Shown here in pieces: positions 9,278-20,916 of a DNA stretch of 64,000 nucleotides. The notes below the pieces were generated by a model. That model ran no database searches and was not told where the DNA came from. It saw only the letters and a list, made by a program, of their open reading frames with translations. Every line of letters begins with the position of its first letter. The first letter of the stretch is position 1. This DNA comes from Acheta domesticus (taxonomy: Eukaryota > Arthropoda > Insecta > Orthoptera > Gryllidae). The position numbers were made by a program, and so were the translations under genes. Location of the stretch: positions 131,004,997-131,068,996 of the forward strand of contig JAHLJT010008756.1 of NCBI GenBank assembly GCA_031308135.1, read 5' to 3'.

Positions 9278-10520
9278 AAAACAACCCCTCGCTCGTCGCT
9301 CATTTGGCCACCTGCTCTAGCTAACCGTCTGCTTAATTGCTCTCTCAATCACCAGCTCTATCGCTCGCTCAATCCCTCGCATTCAACCACCCCACCCTCT
9401 CCCACGTCCGACCCCGCCTCCTCCATATCAATTCCGCTTCTCACGCACGTGAGCCGCCGCCGCCGCTGCCGCGTTTGAGCGTGTCTGCCGCAGCGCGCGC
9501 CGCGCCGAAACGCCGATGGCTGGATCCGTCCACGGCGATCCCCTTTGCTCGCGCGCGACATTAACGGGGATCGCGCAGTTTATCGGCCTCCGCGACAGGA
9601 AGTGACGGCGCGTCGCCGGCTCACGCCTCCAGAGAGAGACGCCCTCTTCATCCTACAAACGACCGCCCCCGCCCCCTCCTGCTCTCGTCGCCGCTCACCG
9701 CCGCCGCCTGCGCTTTGCCCCCGCCGCCGCTCTCGCCGCCGCTCCCGCCCCCACCTCTACCCCCGCCGCAGCCCTCGCCGCCGCTCTTGCCGCCGCTCTT
9801 GCCTGCCGCCGCCCCCACTTCCGTCCCCGCCACAGCCCCAGTCCACCTGCGCTTTGCCCTCGCCGCTTCCCCCTGCCCCGTCCGCTGTCCTCGCCACGGC
9901 CCTCGCCACCGCCCTCACTGCCGGCCCCACCACCTCTTCCTCCCCTGCCCCTCATCTCGCCCCCGCCCTGTCTCCACCCCGCCCCCGCGTCTGTCCTTAC
10001 CCCGCCCCCTTCCGCCGCCCGCGTCCAACCCCTCGTCCGCCCCCGCGTCCGCCTCCGCCGGTTTGCCCTCGCCACCGCCCTCGTCTCCACCCCCGCCCCC
10101 GACCGCCCCCGCCCCCTCATACGCTTTGCCCTCGCCACCGCCCCCACCCCCCTCCTTCGTCCCCGCCACTGAATCCCCGTCCCGCCCCTGCGTCCGTTCC
10201 CGCGTCCATGCCCGCGTCCGCCCCCGCCTCTGTCCGCCGCCCGCGCTTTCCCCTCGCCACCGCCCCTACCCCCTCCTTCGCCGCCGCCCCTAAACTCCCC
10301 GTTCCGCCCCACCCCGCCCGTTCGTCTCCCTCGTCCGTCCCCGCCCCCGCCCCCGTCCGCGCTTTGCCGCCGCCGCACCTCTTCCTTGTCGCTCGGGCCC
10401 TTGTTAGCGCCCTCCGCCCTGTCGCTTCGTCGCCGCGACGGCCCCAGTGACGCAGTTGTCACATCTACGCCCGGGCAGCCTCGTTCGAACCGGGCAGGGG
10501 TGTCCGGTGCGCCAGCACGA
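9278..10520. other. C-rich, CpG-containing low-complexity island
   Basis: Pyrimidine-skewed + strand dominated by CCGCCCCCGCCCC, CTCGCCGCC and similar words, with the densest part at 9650-10400. Very long Pro/Arg/Ala frames on both strands reflect composition. The edges (9420-9600 and 10400-10520) are less repetitive but CpG-rich. Confidence 0.55.
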
Positions 10521-10721
10521 GTGGCAATTGGATTTCGCGCGGAGAGAGAGATTTCCAATTTGCGACCTGAAGGTGAACGGTCACTTTCATGATCGATTTT
10601 CGGAAGCGCTTAACGGAACCCATCAGCACTTCGCGAGCGGCCGGAAGGACTCTCATTGAAACTGAAATCCCATTGCCCGACGACTGTAACAGATGGGTGC
10701 AGACAGTTACGTAGAGGTGAT

Positions 10722-10766
10722 AAAGTGTACTGCAAGTACACTTTAAGTGTATTTGCAGTACACTTT
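10722..10766. repeat. 45-bp near-perfect palindrome
   Basis: Arms AAAGTGTACTGCAA and TTGCAGTACACTTT enclose a further self-complementary centre (TACACTTTAAGTGTA). The whole can fold into a hairpin or cruciform. It is followed by another partial copy, TAAAGTGTATTG. It may be a tiny MITE remnant, but no target duplication is clear. Confidence 0.8.
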
Positions 10767-10769
10767 AAA

Positions 10770-11145
10770 GTGTATTGATGAATAGTGTCACATCACATTT
10801 CTTTGGTTCCGTTCACAGTATAATGAATAAGGTGAAATTATGTCTTTACGATCTTGTACTTGCGTGGGAAAGCGAGTTGAGTCTGCAAAAGTAACTTTCT
10901 TCTTTGCATTACAACCGTTCAGAGAGAACCGGAACCTTTAGGGTCAGTAACACCAATAGTTTTCCTGCCCCACCACAGATTTTATTAGATTGCAGCTTAA
11001 CAGGGATCAAGAATTCTCCCATTCCCTTTCCAGGACCCAGATGGCTATTCAAGATATTGCTTTGGAATTCGAGAAAAAATCGTTTCACCATTAGTTGTAT
11101 TTGCATAGCGTTACATTACGTTGTGCTCAGAAAACACGTGGGGCT
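10770..11145. other. Unremarkable DNA between GC islands
   Basis: Moderately AT-rich with no recognisable coding or repeat structure. Confidence 0.35.
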
Positions 11146-11740
11146 GAATGCGTAAAGTGAGGGCGCGACGGCGCAAGACCGGCTGGGCAGCCCTGCGCCT
11201 GTTGAGCTGCCTCCGCCCGCGCCACCAGTCCATCAGCGCGGCGATGAATACTGCAGCCCCACGCCCACTGCCGCGTTTGTCCCCCGCTCCGCTCTCGCTC
11301 CTCCTACCTGCTTCGCCCCTCCGGTCCACTACATCGCCCCTGCCCGCTCCGGCCCGCTCCGGCCCCCGCCCCGCCCCTGCACCGACTCCGCCCCGCTCCC
11401 GCTCCGACTCCACTTTCTCCCCGCTCCGTTCTCACTCTGTCCCCGCTCCGTCTCCGCCCCGCCCCCACCCCGCCCCCGCCCCGCCCCCGCCCCGCCCTCG
11501 TCCCGCTCCGCTCCCGCTCCGCCCCCGCTCCATCCCCGCTCTGTCCCCGCTCCGCCCACTCCGTCCCCCCGCCGTCTCCACTCCGTCCCCGCTCCGCTCA
11601 GCCCCCGATACGCTCTAGTTCCGTTCCCCCATCGTGCCCGCCCTGTCCCCGCTCCGTCCCCGCTCCGTCCCCAATTCTTTCCCGCACTTTCCTCGCTTCT
11701 TCCCCGCTCCTGTCCTCGACGCTTTACCCACTTTCGTATC
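11146..11740. repeat. C-rich low-complexity island (CCGCTCCG/CCCCGCCC)
   Basis: Degenerate units CCCCGCTCCG and CCCGCCCCCG fill 11260-11700 on the + strand. The first 120 bp is CpG-rich but not repetitive. The resulting Pro/Arg/Ser frames are artefacts of composition. Confidence 0.55.
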
Positions 11741-13435
11741 AGCAAACTAGAATACACCTCTAAAAGGGCGAAGGTAGGACTTAAGGTTCGATTCGTTTTT
11801 TTGGTATAACGTTAACAAGATAATAAAAGCTTAGTGTTTCAACGAAAGGAAAAGAAATATTCTAAACTGTAAACATGATTCTAACGTGCTTTCTATTGTA
11901 GATTAAGAAGTTTAAGAGTTAAGAGGGTTAAGAGTTTTGACGTCAGAACTGCTATCTGTTGATTCACAGGTGTTCTTTCATGTAACAAAATCGAAAACTA
12001 TGGTACTGGTTTTTCAAATACTAAGAATGATTTTTAATCTTCCAGTGATCATAGCAGAAATAAAGGGTCACTTCTCACTTATGGAATATTCCGTTTTATT
12101 TTACAGGAACTTAAAAGAATGTCATAGTATAAGACCTCGGTGTCGCTGTACCTGTGTGCCTGACTAATTCGTTGCATCGTTTTTCAATAAAACTGCGTAG
12201 ATTATTTTATGAGGCGAATGACTTTTGTAGTAAATGCTACTACTTACTATAATACCCTTAAAAGAAAATTTACAAGTGCAAAGAGAGTACTGGCTTTTTG
12301 ACCATCATCTTCCACTTTATTTGCTTCTTTGTCTTTGAAAAATAATCCTGATTTCCAATAATATAGAATTTTAATTAAATAATCATTGTTATAGCTCGTA
12401 CAAAAGATTTTCAATGCTTCCGGAGATCTAATGCGCTCCCCCCTAAAAGTATCGTAAAAGTACAATTATGATGTATACGAACTCAAATCTTACTAGGAGA
12501 TTAAACCTTAAATATGTGTTAATGAATCTGAAACACGTCTGACAATGATTGTATTAGACGTGCCGAAAATGCACGTAAAAATGTTTACGAGCAATATTAC
12601 GGCAGAGGCCTAGATTTTGACTAAATGAATTTTTAATGCACACAAGAAAGGTTTACAAGCCCAGAATGTTGTATTTTTACGAGTGAACCGTCACTCGCTA
12701 ACAACATTTTTATGCGCGCCTAAAAATGCATTCGAAGCGAGAATCAAATGCAGACGTAGAGTTTATCACTGAAATTAAAACATGAAAAAAATCAGAAATG
12801 TGGCTCTTGTTTTTTATCGTAATCATTTTTAATAAATATAAAACATGCATTAATGTAATGATCTGGTATTAAATATTGTGTTAGAAAATATGCTTTAATC
12901 ATAGTTTTCTAGTTTCGGGGCGCCTATGAATTAAGGGTGAATTTTTGCTTTGATGTGTCAATGATTTTTCATCCCCCACATGCATGTGGCTATTACAATT
13001 GTTTGTAATTGATGAAAATTTTATTTAAATTGTTCTCTATGTACTACTTGCGTTGAATTACATTATTTCAAACAAAAATTACGTTACGGATAATATATTT
13101 CAGAGCTATTCATATATTCTTTCCCAATATTGTTCCCATATTCCTGAGAGAAGCCTGTTGATCAATATATTAATAATAATATGCGTTAAATTCACCTCTG
13201 TTATTTTTTAAATCAATTATGTTAGGATGTTCTATAAGTACACTGTTTAAAAAATATGTGGTTTGCATTTATATATCTCACGACTACGTGCAGAGACCCA
13301 GAAATAAAAATAAAAATTTGAGATCTCATTTTAAGATTGCTGCACCGTGTTTCAACGCTGAACGCTGCAAGAATCTTGAAGACCTTTTTAAAAACTGTAC
13401 TTACTACTGCTATCTATTTTGAAATTACCGTCTGT
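11741..13435. other. AT-rich DNA, nothing recognised
   Basis: About 1.7 kb of AT-rich sequence with short random frames on both strands. No TIRs, SINE heads or coding motifs were found. Confidence 0.4.
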
Positions 13436-14150
13436 ATCTCTTCTTCCTTCTTCCCACCCTCTCTCTTCCTCCCCCTCTCATCCTTCGCCTCTTTCTTTTT
13501 CTAGCCCTCCGGTAGTCTCCTTCCTCTTGTCCCCCTTTGCCGTGTAGGTGCTGCGGTGGTGGCTAGCCGTCGTTGGGTAAGGGTTTGGATGTGCGCTTTG
13601 CCAGCGGACGGGAAAATGCAAGGGGTGGGGTGGGGGGGAGTGGGGAGGGGTGGGTGCAACGCGAGCAGGCGGCGCGTGCGTTTACTGCCCAAAACAAGCG
13701 ATTCCGCGCGCGTTTATGGGCGCAGGCGGCCAGTGCGGCGGCGGCGTAAAAACGGCCGTCCTCACTCCTCGTCCCACCCTCACTACTCGCCCCTCACTCC
13801 TCACTCCCGTCGTCACTCCTCGCCCCCGTCCTCACTACTCGTCTCACCCCTCACTCTCGTTTTCACTCCTTGTCTTTGTCGTCGTCCCCGTCCTGACTCC
13901 TCGTCCCCGACGCCGTGCATGTTCCCGCTTTCCACCTTCGTCCCCGTCCTCACCCCTGTCCCCGGCCCTGTCCACACATCCGCTTCCAGCCTCCCGGCTC
14001 CCCAAGTCCTCGCTCCCAGATCCCGCTCTGTATCCTCATTGTCACCGTCTCGACCTCCCCCGCGCTCCGGCGCTCTTCCTGTTTCTAACCCTGTCCCCAT
14101 CCCTTTCCCCCGGTATCCTCTATCAGTCCCCGCTCGTCTCAATCTTTTAA
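13436..14150. other. Pyrimidine-rich island with G-run segment
   Basis: Begins with a CT-rich tract (13436-13500). A G-run segment at about 13621-13652 (GGGGTGGGGTGGGGGGGAG) is G-quadruplex-prone. Then come CACTCCTCGTCCCC-like degenerate repeats to about 14150. No gene is supported. Confidence 0.45.
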
Positions 14151-14600
14151 ATTCTGCTTGCTTCTACTAAGGCCACATATTGAAATCAGAAGATCGGTAC
14201 TTCATCTAGGAAGCTTTCTACATTTTAATGCGTTTTCATAAGTTTCCATACGTTGTACACCATACCTTTTTTTTATAAGCTACTCTTCTCGCTAATTCTA
14301 ACCCTATCGTTTTTGTGACAAAAATCAACCAAAAGTTGCAATGGGATTACGTTCTAATGAACCTGCAGGCAGTTCTGAATGCACTACTTTCTACTTTATA
14401 CACGGGTGATTGCTCTTTTGCCTAATTTCAATGTTTCTAAATCGTGCCGTAGCATTTGACGACGATAACCTCAAGTTACACAGCTTTGAATGATCAATAA
14501 AAACAAAATTCGCTATACTTATTCAGTGAGACCTAATACACGCTACTAAACAACTTTATTCTGTGACATCAGGTGTACATTACTTTACGCTCTTTTACAC
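14151..14600. other. AT-rich spacer, nothing recognised
   Basis: No feature identified. Confidence 0.35.
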
Positions 14601-15000
14601 ACTTCATGGCTTCCTTCCTTCCTTCGACTTTTTCTTTCGCCTGGTGCTTCCGCCAACTCACCACAGTGCTGCTTGCCCGTCCCCTCCCCATCTTCCCCCC
14701 GCCCGCCCACCCACCCTCCCTCCCTCCCTCCCTCCCTCCCTCCCACCGCGCACGTGGCGAGCCATCAAACGCATGCTGGCGTAATGGGCCTGTAAATTCC
14801 GAGCGGATGCCGCCGTTGCACCCCTCCCTCCGCCCCCCCCACCCCTCCCCTCTCCACCCCCTCACCCAGTTGCGAAGCAAAAAACCGTAAAGATAAAGCG
14901 GCGAGAGTTCGGAAACAAGATAGCAGCGCCCACCGCCCGCGCGCGCGCGCGCGCACGGCTCCGCGGGGTGGGTGGGGGGTGGGAGAAGGGGGGAGGGTGG
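14601..15000. repeat. (CCCT)n, C-rich tracts and (CG)n run
   Basis: Contains a CCCT/TCCC tetranucleotide array at about 14705-14745, C-rich low complexity to about 14870, an alternating CG run at 14937-14956 (Z-DNA-prone), and a G-rich segment to 15001. Confidence 0.7.
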
Positions 15001-15017
15001 GGACCTTTGCGCAGCGT

Positions 15018-15045
15018 TGACGTCATCGCGCACCTGATGACGTCA
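15018..15045. promoter_or_regulatory. Pair of perfect CRE (TGACGTCA) sites
   Basis: Two exact palindromic TGACGTCA octamers lie at 15018-15025 and 15038-15045, 20 bp apart (about two helical turns) in a CpG-rich setting. TGACGTCA is the consensus for CREB/ATF bZIP factors. The position suggests a promoter, but I could not identify a first exon beside it. Confidence 0.5.
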
Positions 15046-15049
15046 CGCT

Positions 15050-15290
15050 CGGAAAGGCGAGCGCGGTGGAGCGGGAATTGTATATCAGTGTTTTCGATCG
15101 CGGGAGATTCGTTTTAATAAGGCTCTCGGTGGTTTCTGAGCGCATCTCGCGATGCTAGCACTGCGATGGAGATTTACGACACCGCGAGGATTCGTTCTGT
15201 TGGCGCGGGGATTCGTTCTGTTGGTGCGGACGCCGGAGAGAGGGGAAATAAAGTTTTGTCTGTGATATGACGCTCCTAAGCTCGCTCTAG
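15050..15290. other. CpG-rich flank of the CRE pair, with short direct repeat
   Basis: Continues the CpG-rich segment. GGATTCGTTCTGTTGG occurs twice within about 45 bp (15169-15222), a small tandem duplication. No convincing start codon with a downstream donor was found. Confidence 0.35.
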
Positions 15291-15299
15291 TGCGGTGGC

Positions 15300-17220
15300 T
15301 CTCCAACTTCAGAGCATACGGATTCCCCTCTATAAAACCAAGATTCTCGAATACTGCTGCAATAATACCAAAGTAAAGTAAATGTAATTTGTGAAAAGTT
15401 GTGCATTTTGACTGTTTTTGTTATGACTTCCAAAAATTCGTTTGATATTTTTTCTAAAATTTAATGATTGAAAAACAGACATATTGACGAAATAATTAGA
15501 TAATTAATGTTCAACAAATTTAAAGAGATATTGAAGAAAAACAGAAAACACACATAAATAACCCAAAGGCTCTACAGAAAGAGAACCAATTTACGATAGT
15601 ATACGAGAGATTTACGGTAAAATGTCTCTTCATGTACACATCTCGGTGGAAAATAATTGGTGTAGTAGGATAATAATGATTTTCCGGAATCATCTGTGAT
15701 GCCCTCATTGAAAGAATCACCGCTCCGGTATCTCTTTTAGTGCGTACTTATTTTTCTTCGATTTAGGGGTTTTCAGCGGGTGTCCTCCTTTGTGAGACAT
15801 GACGTATGTAAAAATGAATGCGCTTTCTTCGCGAGAATGAATTGAGGATATGCGTCCAAAGTTGAACAAGTTGAAATTCAACAAAGTTGAATTTAGGACG
15901 TGTCTCCAAAATGTTTATCTGCTACTTCTTTTGTTCTTTGCCTACCGTCAGGGGATATTGATTATGTATTCGAGAAATGATTCTTGACATTACTGGGTAG
16001 TAATAAACCATTGAACTTAACTTCAACGCGACGTTTACAACATCCTTTCCTAACATGTGTGCAACCCTGAAGCCCAGCGCAGAGCAATGCAATGGCCTTC
16101 CTGCCATACGCGGCTCAATGCTAGACAATAAAGGGCATGTAAGATGGACGAGTATCCGGATCATTAAACAACACCATATTAAGACTCCTCCTTTTTATAC
16201 GCGTGTCCCATCTGGATCAATGCCGCAAAAACTAACATTAAGAAAACACAAATCTTCCAAACCCAGTTCCTGAGGATAATTTACCAACGCCTCTTGATTT
16301 GTCAGCGACTACCAACTCCACAAAGAACTATCCATCGAACCCATAGCCAATCATATCAGTTATCTTGCCTCCAACTTCTATTACTCCATACCACAAATTC
16401 CCACTCGGCCGAAATGCTACACAACCAACCCGAAACCAAAGCAAATTTCCTTCTCATTTATTTCTAAAGAATTCGCATAAATTGAGCAGCAGGCGCCTAA
16501 TTTTGCTTCATCGCCCATGTAATAGATTAAGCTTAGTTTGTAAGTAAGCCAATTATGTGAATGGTATAACGTTTTACTTATCCATATACTTATCAGCAAG
16601 AAAATATATAGAAAAAAATCGGATTACTGCCGCGAATGAAAGTATTTCGTCTACTTACGAATGAATGAAGTTGGAAGCAAGAGAGAAATGCTTATCATCT
16701 CCGTTAGTAGACTATCACGTAGCTCTGCTATATTGCCTAAATTAATTTCATCATATTCGAAAGAAACTTAAAATATATCTACAATTCGTTTCGAATTCGT
16801 TAATTTTGTGCGTTCACGATGCTTTCAGAAAAATATCGTGCTTTGTCGTCGGGGTGGAGTTTCTCCTATCACTGCCCGAATTTCAAACGCCCTCTCCCTT
16901 TATTTTAATTTTAATTTTATTTATTTACGTCAAAAACAGTTAAAAACTGTGTCTGACGTGCTACGGGGAGAAGTGAATTCTGTGCACGTTTTAATAATTC
17001 CGTTATCCCTACCCTAAGCCATATACTAGTTGAATTTTGAATATAAAAAGAAATGAGCTGTTTTTGCAAGGTTTCCAGGTTTACCTGAATTACCTGAATA
17101 CAACATGAGGGCATTTAACCCTCATCGCGTCCTTCGTGAAGGAATAATACTGCCTGCCGCGACACGGAGAACGATAATTTGGATAACTATATTTCTCATT
17201 GAATTCTAAAAGACGTGCAC
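15300..17220. other. AT-rich DNA, nothing recognised
   Basis: About 1.9 kb of AT-rich sequence. Open frames are short and unrelated to known families. No transposon ends recognised. Confidence 0.4.
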
Positions 17221-17234
17221 AAATAATGAAATTC

Positions 17235-17267
17235 GAAATAATTCTCCCCCTTGAGGAGAATTATTTC
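17235..17267. repeat. Perfect 13-bp-stem hairpin
   Basis: GAAATAATTCTCC and its exact complement GGAGAATTATTTC are separated by 7 bases. Probably the relic of a small inverted-repeat element; it is not followed by any gene. Confidence 0.7.
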
Positions 17268-17544
17268 AAAAGAAATTATTTCACCACGAATCTACTTAAA
17301 TAACATTTCTTAAATAACAAACTCTTGAAGCAATTCATAACAAAAATACCTGTTTTGTATGCCTGCTCTTCCGCCTGACCACGCTAATTCCGCTATGCTA
17401 CTTTGTACATCTAACAGAGGAAGGGGTTTATTTTACGCTAAATGATCTTTTACATGCGGTCAATCTACAGCTGAGACTATGAACTTTACTTCTGCACTGA
17501 AGAAAGGCGCTCGAGAGACATTTTTGCTCCTAAAAATCCACGAC

Positions 17545-17645
17545 TTCAATCAGATTTGAACCCGAGAATTTACCGTGCTAACTTATCTTACCGTCCAAGC
17601 ATTCCGACACGTAATCCATTACACTATCGCCGCCGATCTTCACAG
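17545..17645 (-). repeat. tRNA-like sequence, probably a SINE head
   Basis: On the minus strand GCGATAGTGTAATGGATTA resembles a tRNA A-box region and CGGGTTCAAATCTGATT a B-box, but they are further apart than in a functional tRNA and no cloverleaf closes properly. Best read as a degenerate tRNA-derived SINE head or tRNA pseudogene. Confidence 0.35.
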
Positions 17646-17851
17646 ATTGTGGAAATGTGATACACATTTCTTATTGCGAATGAAATTACCAAAAGTAACG
17701 TGTCTGCAACGATAACGAGAATGACTGAAAAATGTATTATATGTAGATGTGTACCATTCAGTGTCAACACAAATAGTGGCTCACGAGTTTACACTTCATT
17801 AAGACATAAATTCCGTTTTGTTTTGTTTTTCTTAACCCCTTGTGTTTGCAG

Positions 17852-17993
17852 CAAAGAACAGCTTTTGTTGGAAACAATACATGCAAGACTCGCAGAGTTA
17901 CATGATCAAAGTCAATTTATCTGCAAACTAGTGGGATGCATCAACAGAAACGCTACTGCAGGAAACCACACAAACTGTTTTTCCAAAAACTAG
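17852..17993 (+). CDS. Possible terminal coding exon, unrecognised protein
   Basis: A good 3' splice-site context (T-rich stretch, then CTTGTGTTTGCAG ending at 17851) is followed directly by a frame running to a TAG at 17991-17993. The 46-residue peptide starts after one split base and includes EQLLLETIHARLAELHD, then FICKLVGCINRN, and ends near NCFSKN. Its first half has heptad-like leucines and balanced amino-acid use, unlike the repeat-driven frames elsewhere. No start codon, upstream donor or nearby AATAAA is evident, and I do not recognise the protein. It could be chance. Confidence 0.2.
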
Positions 17994-18334
17994 GAAGGAA
18001 AAATTGTTCAAAAGAAATTTAATAATATTATAGTCATTCTGTGCAACAGTTGTTTACAAGAATATAAAAATGTTGCTGTTCCATAACGCAACATGTGAAT
18101 AGCAAATATTTGTTGGTGGATGACGTCTTCCTTCGAGTCTTGCTGTCGCATGACGTCACCTGTCGTAAGCAGTGACGTGATGAGAAGACAGCATTCAGTC
18201 GGCACGCGCAATATAATTGCCACGATAATAAAATTATATATTTGCATTTTTTCTTTCAAAATCCAAAGTATTTCATTGTTTTTAAATTTTTCCCAAGTTC
18301 CAGGATATCTGAAAAAGATGCAAATATATTTCTC

Positions 18335-18595
18335 TCAGAGGGAGGCTGTATAGTTACAAGTAACTAATAGTATAGGAGGGAGGCTGTATAGTTACAAGTA
18401 ACTAATAATATAAGAGGGAGGCTGTGTAGTTACATGTAACTAATAGTATAGGAGGGAGGCTGTGTAGTTACAAGTAACTAATAGTATAGGAGGGAGGCTG
18501 TGTAGTTACAAGTAACTAATAGTATAGGAGGGAGGCTGTGTAGTTACAAGTAACTAATAGTATAGGAGGGAGGCTGTGTAGTTACAAGTAAGTAA
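18335..18595. repeat. 38-bp tandem repeat with palindromic core
   Basis: About 6.5 units of 38 bp. Each contains AGGAGGGAGGCTGTGTAGTT followed by the self-complementary TAGTTACAAGTAACTA (7-bp perfect arms around AA). Units differ by one or two bases (TATAG/TGTAG, ACAAG/ACATG). There are no unique spacers, so it is a minisatellite. Confidence 0.9.
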
Positions 18596-18599
18596 TTTC

Positions 18600-19568
18600 T
18601 GTGCGCATTGGAAATTAGTGTTACGGAGGCCGTTCGTCCGTGTTGCATGTCGCGGGCGGGGCAGATTAGAGCTGCCCGGGAAAGGCGCGGCGGCCACGCA
18701 GGAACGAACCGGAAGTGTCTGTCCGCCGCGGACGGACAGCGCGAGCTCGGCGGAACACAGAAGCTCACGGGGCGGCTCGCCGGCGCGCCCTCGCCCGCCG
18801 GAAATGGAAACAATTCGCGCTCGCCCCGCGCGGGGCGCGGAGGGCGCGGCGGGCAGACGGCTCCATCGTACGCACCTCTCCGCCCCCCCTCCGCCTCCCC
18901 TCCGCCCCCCTCCGCCCCCCTCCGCCCCCCTTCGCCCCCCTTCCGACCCCTCCGCCCTCCGCCCCCTACGCTCCCTCCGCCCCCTCGGCCCTCACCTCCC
19001 CGTCCGCCCCGCCCGCCCCTTCGCCCCGCCCGCCCCTTCGCCCCGTCCGCCCCCTCTGCCCCTCCGCCCCTCAACCCCACCATCCACCCCCTCCACCCCC
19101 CTCCGCCGCCACGGCGGCCGGCCACCGGGCGGTCGCGCGCGCCCTAACGAGCAATTTATAAGTCGCGCGCGCGGGGGCGAGGAGGGGGCGGGCGGCAGGA
19201 AATAGAATAAGGAGCCGCCCGGGGGGGGAGGGGCGGGGCGGGGCGGGTCATGCGATATGAAATACGCGCGCGCGATAGCGGTCACGCCACGCGCCGGCGC
19301 AGGCTATTCCGGGCCCTCACCTGCGCCGCCCGCGTTTGTTTCCTCCGAGGCGAGGCGAGGCGAGGCGGCGGAGGGCGGCGCTCGTAAAGAGGCGATTTTA
19401 TTTCGCGCTCCTTGGCGGCGCACGCGGGAGATTTATCCGCCGCCTCGCGGCGCGTCGCCCGGGCGGGCGGGGGCGGGGCGGGGAGAGGCCCCCGCCGCCG
19501 AATTTAGAGGGCCCCGCCGCAGCCGCATGTGCAAGGAAGCGGGAGGGAGAGAAGGGCGGTGGTGCTGT
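18600..19568. other. CpG island with C-rich tract and possible TATA motif
   Basis: Dense CpG sequence: 18630-18870 and 19110-19540 are complex, while 18880-19100 is a CCCCCTCCG-type repeat. A CAATTTATAAGTCGCG segment at about 19151 resembles a TATA box within a CpG island, and GGGGCGGGGCGGGGCGGG at about 19228 is G-quadruplex-prone. GAGGCGAGGCGAGGCGAGGC-type units occur at 19348-19370. No exon could be assigned. Confidence 0.4.
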
Positions 19569-20200
19569 TAGAAAGTGGAGGTGCAGGTAGAAGGTGGAGG
19601 TGCATTTGGAAATTGGAGGTGTAGTTGGAAATTGGAGGGTGCAGTTGGAAATTGGAGGTGTAGTTGGAAATTGGAGGTGTAGTTGGAAATTGGAGGTGTA
19701 GTTGGAAATTGGAGGTGTAGTTGGAAATTGGAGGTGTAGTTGGAAATTGGAGGTGTAGTTGGAAATTGGAGGTGTAGTTGGAAATTGGAGGTGTAGTTGG
19801 AAATTGGAGGTGTAGTTGGAAATTGGAGGTGTAGTTGGAAATTGGAGGTGTAGTTGGAAATTGGAGGTGTAGTTGGAAATTGGAGGTGTAGTTGGAAATT
19901 GGAGGTGTAGTTGGAAATTGGAGGTGTAGTTGGAAATTGGAGGTGTAGTTGGAAATTGGAGGTGTAGTTGGAAATTGGAGGTGTAGTTGGAAATTGGAGG
20001 TGTAGTTGGAAATTGGAGGTGTAGTTGGAAATTGGAGGTGTAGTTGGAAATTGGAGGTGTAGTTGGATATTGGAGGTGAAGTTGGATATTGGAGGTGCAG
20101 TTGGAAAGTGGACGTACATTTAGAAGGTGGACGGGTAGTTAGAAAGTGGAGGGGCAGTTGGGAAATGGAGGTGCAGTTAGAAAGTGGAGGTTCAGGTAGA
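19569..20200. repeat. 19-bp minisatellite, GGAGGTGTAGTTGGAAATT
   Basis: About 32 units of 19 bp. The central part (19620-20075) is almost perfectly homogeneous; both flanks degenerate into GGTGCAGTTAGAAAGTGGA-like variants. The uniform centre indicates recent expansion. A 253-codon minus-strand frame with a 19-residue period is explained by the stop-free unit. Confidence 0.95.
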
Positions 20201-20436
20201 AGCGAAGGTGCAGTTATGCGGAGGGAGATGCTGTTATATGCGGAGGGACAGAAGTGGAGGTGCAAATGGGGGCGATGGCGGGAAATGCGAAGAGAAGATT
20301 ATCGGCCGGCCGTGGACATGAGCGCAAGGTGCAAGCCAAGTGGAAGACTGTGCGTGGGCGGTTGTAGGGTGGCGGAGAAGGCGTCTCCGAGGAACGGGCT
20401 CGAGTCGACGGCGCGGGGGTCGTGGCCTCAGGCAAT
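20201..20436. other. CpG-containing flank between array and SINE
   Basis: G-rich then CpG-rich sequence. Nothing specific was recognised. Confidence 0.35.
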
Positions 20437-20467
20437 CAGCATGGCGAAGGTGCCACACCGGCGACCA

Positions 20468-20916
20468 GCATGTCAGTCTCTGTCTGAAGGAGAATTCCAG
20501 CGGCTGGCTGCTCTGATCGGTAGTTTTCCGTGGTTTCTCGGATCAACACCAGGCGAATGCCGGAGCAATACTCTAACATACAGGCCACGGACCGCGAGCG
20601 ATCTTTCCTTCTTCTTCCTTGTCCTATCGTCTCCTCTTACTCACACACACACTTACACTAACATGCAACATGCACTACACGGGAGACCGGTCTGGAGCAT
20701 ACAGCTTGCCCCGGCTAAGGCGGTGCCCCGCTGGTGGAGATACCTGGTAGGGGGGAAAACCCCGCTAGGCGATGGTATGTCGGCGCCAGATCTCGCCATC
20801 CGGCGGGGATCATAGCTACCGCCCGAGGAAAAACAATCACTACACTAACGGGACTAATGACCTAAATAATTAACGCGCCCGGAAACACGAATCAATCAAT
20901 CAATCAATCAATCGAC
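20468..20916 (+). mobile_element. AATC-tailed SINE with 31-bp target duplication
   Basis: A 449-bp, 5'-truncated copy. It starts within the body (GAGAATTCCAGCGGCTGG), runs through TCTGATCGGTAGTTTTCCGT, CCACGGACCGCGAGCGATCT, a CA-rich stretch, GGGAGACCGGTCTGG and GGTGGAGATACCTGG, and ends in ACGGGACTAATGACC and six AATC units. It is flanked by a 31-bp direct repeat starting CAGCATGGCGAAGGTGCCAC (20437-20467 and 20917-20947; one mismatch), the mark of target-primed insertion. Confidence 0.85.

Noticed and set aside
7951..9324. 457-codon open frame on the + strand
   Set aside because: It follows the stop-free 16-bp repeat with a 16-residue period; the other frames are also open, and there is no domain or start context.
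18335..18595. Resemblance of the 38-bp repeat to a CRISPR array
   Set aside because: No unique spacers, no cas genes, and the context is eukaryotic.
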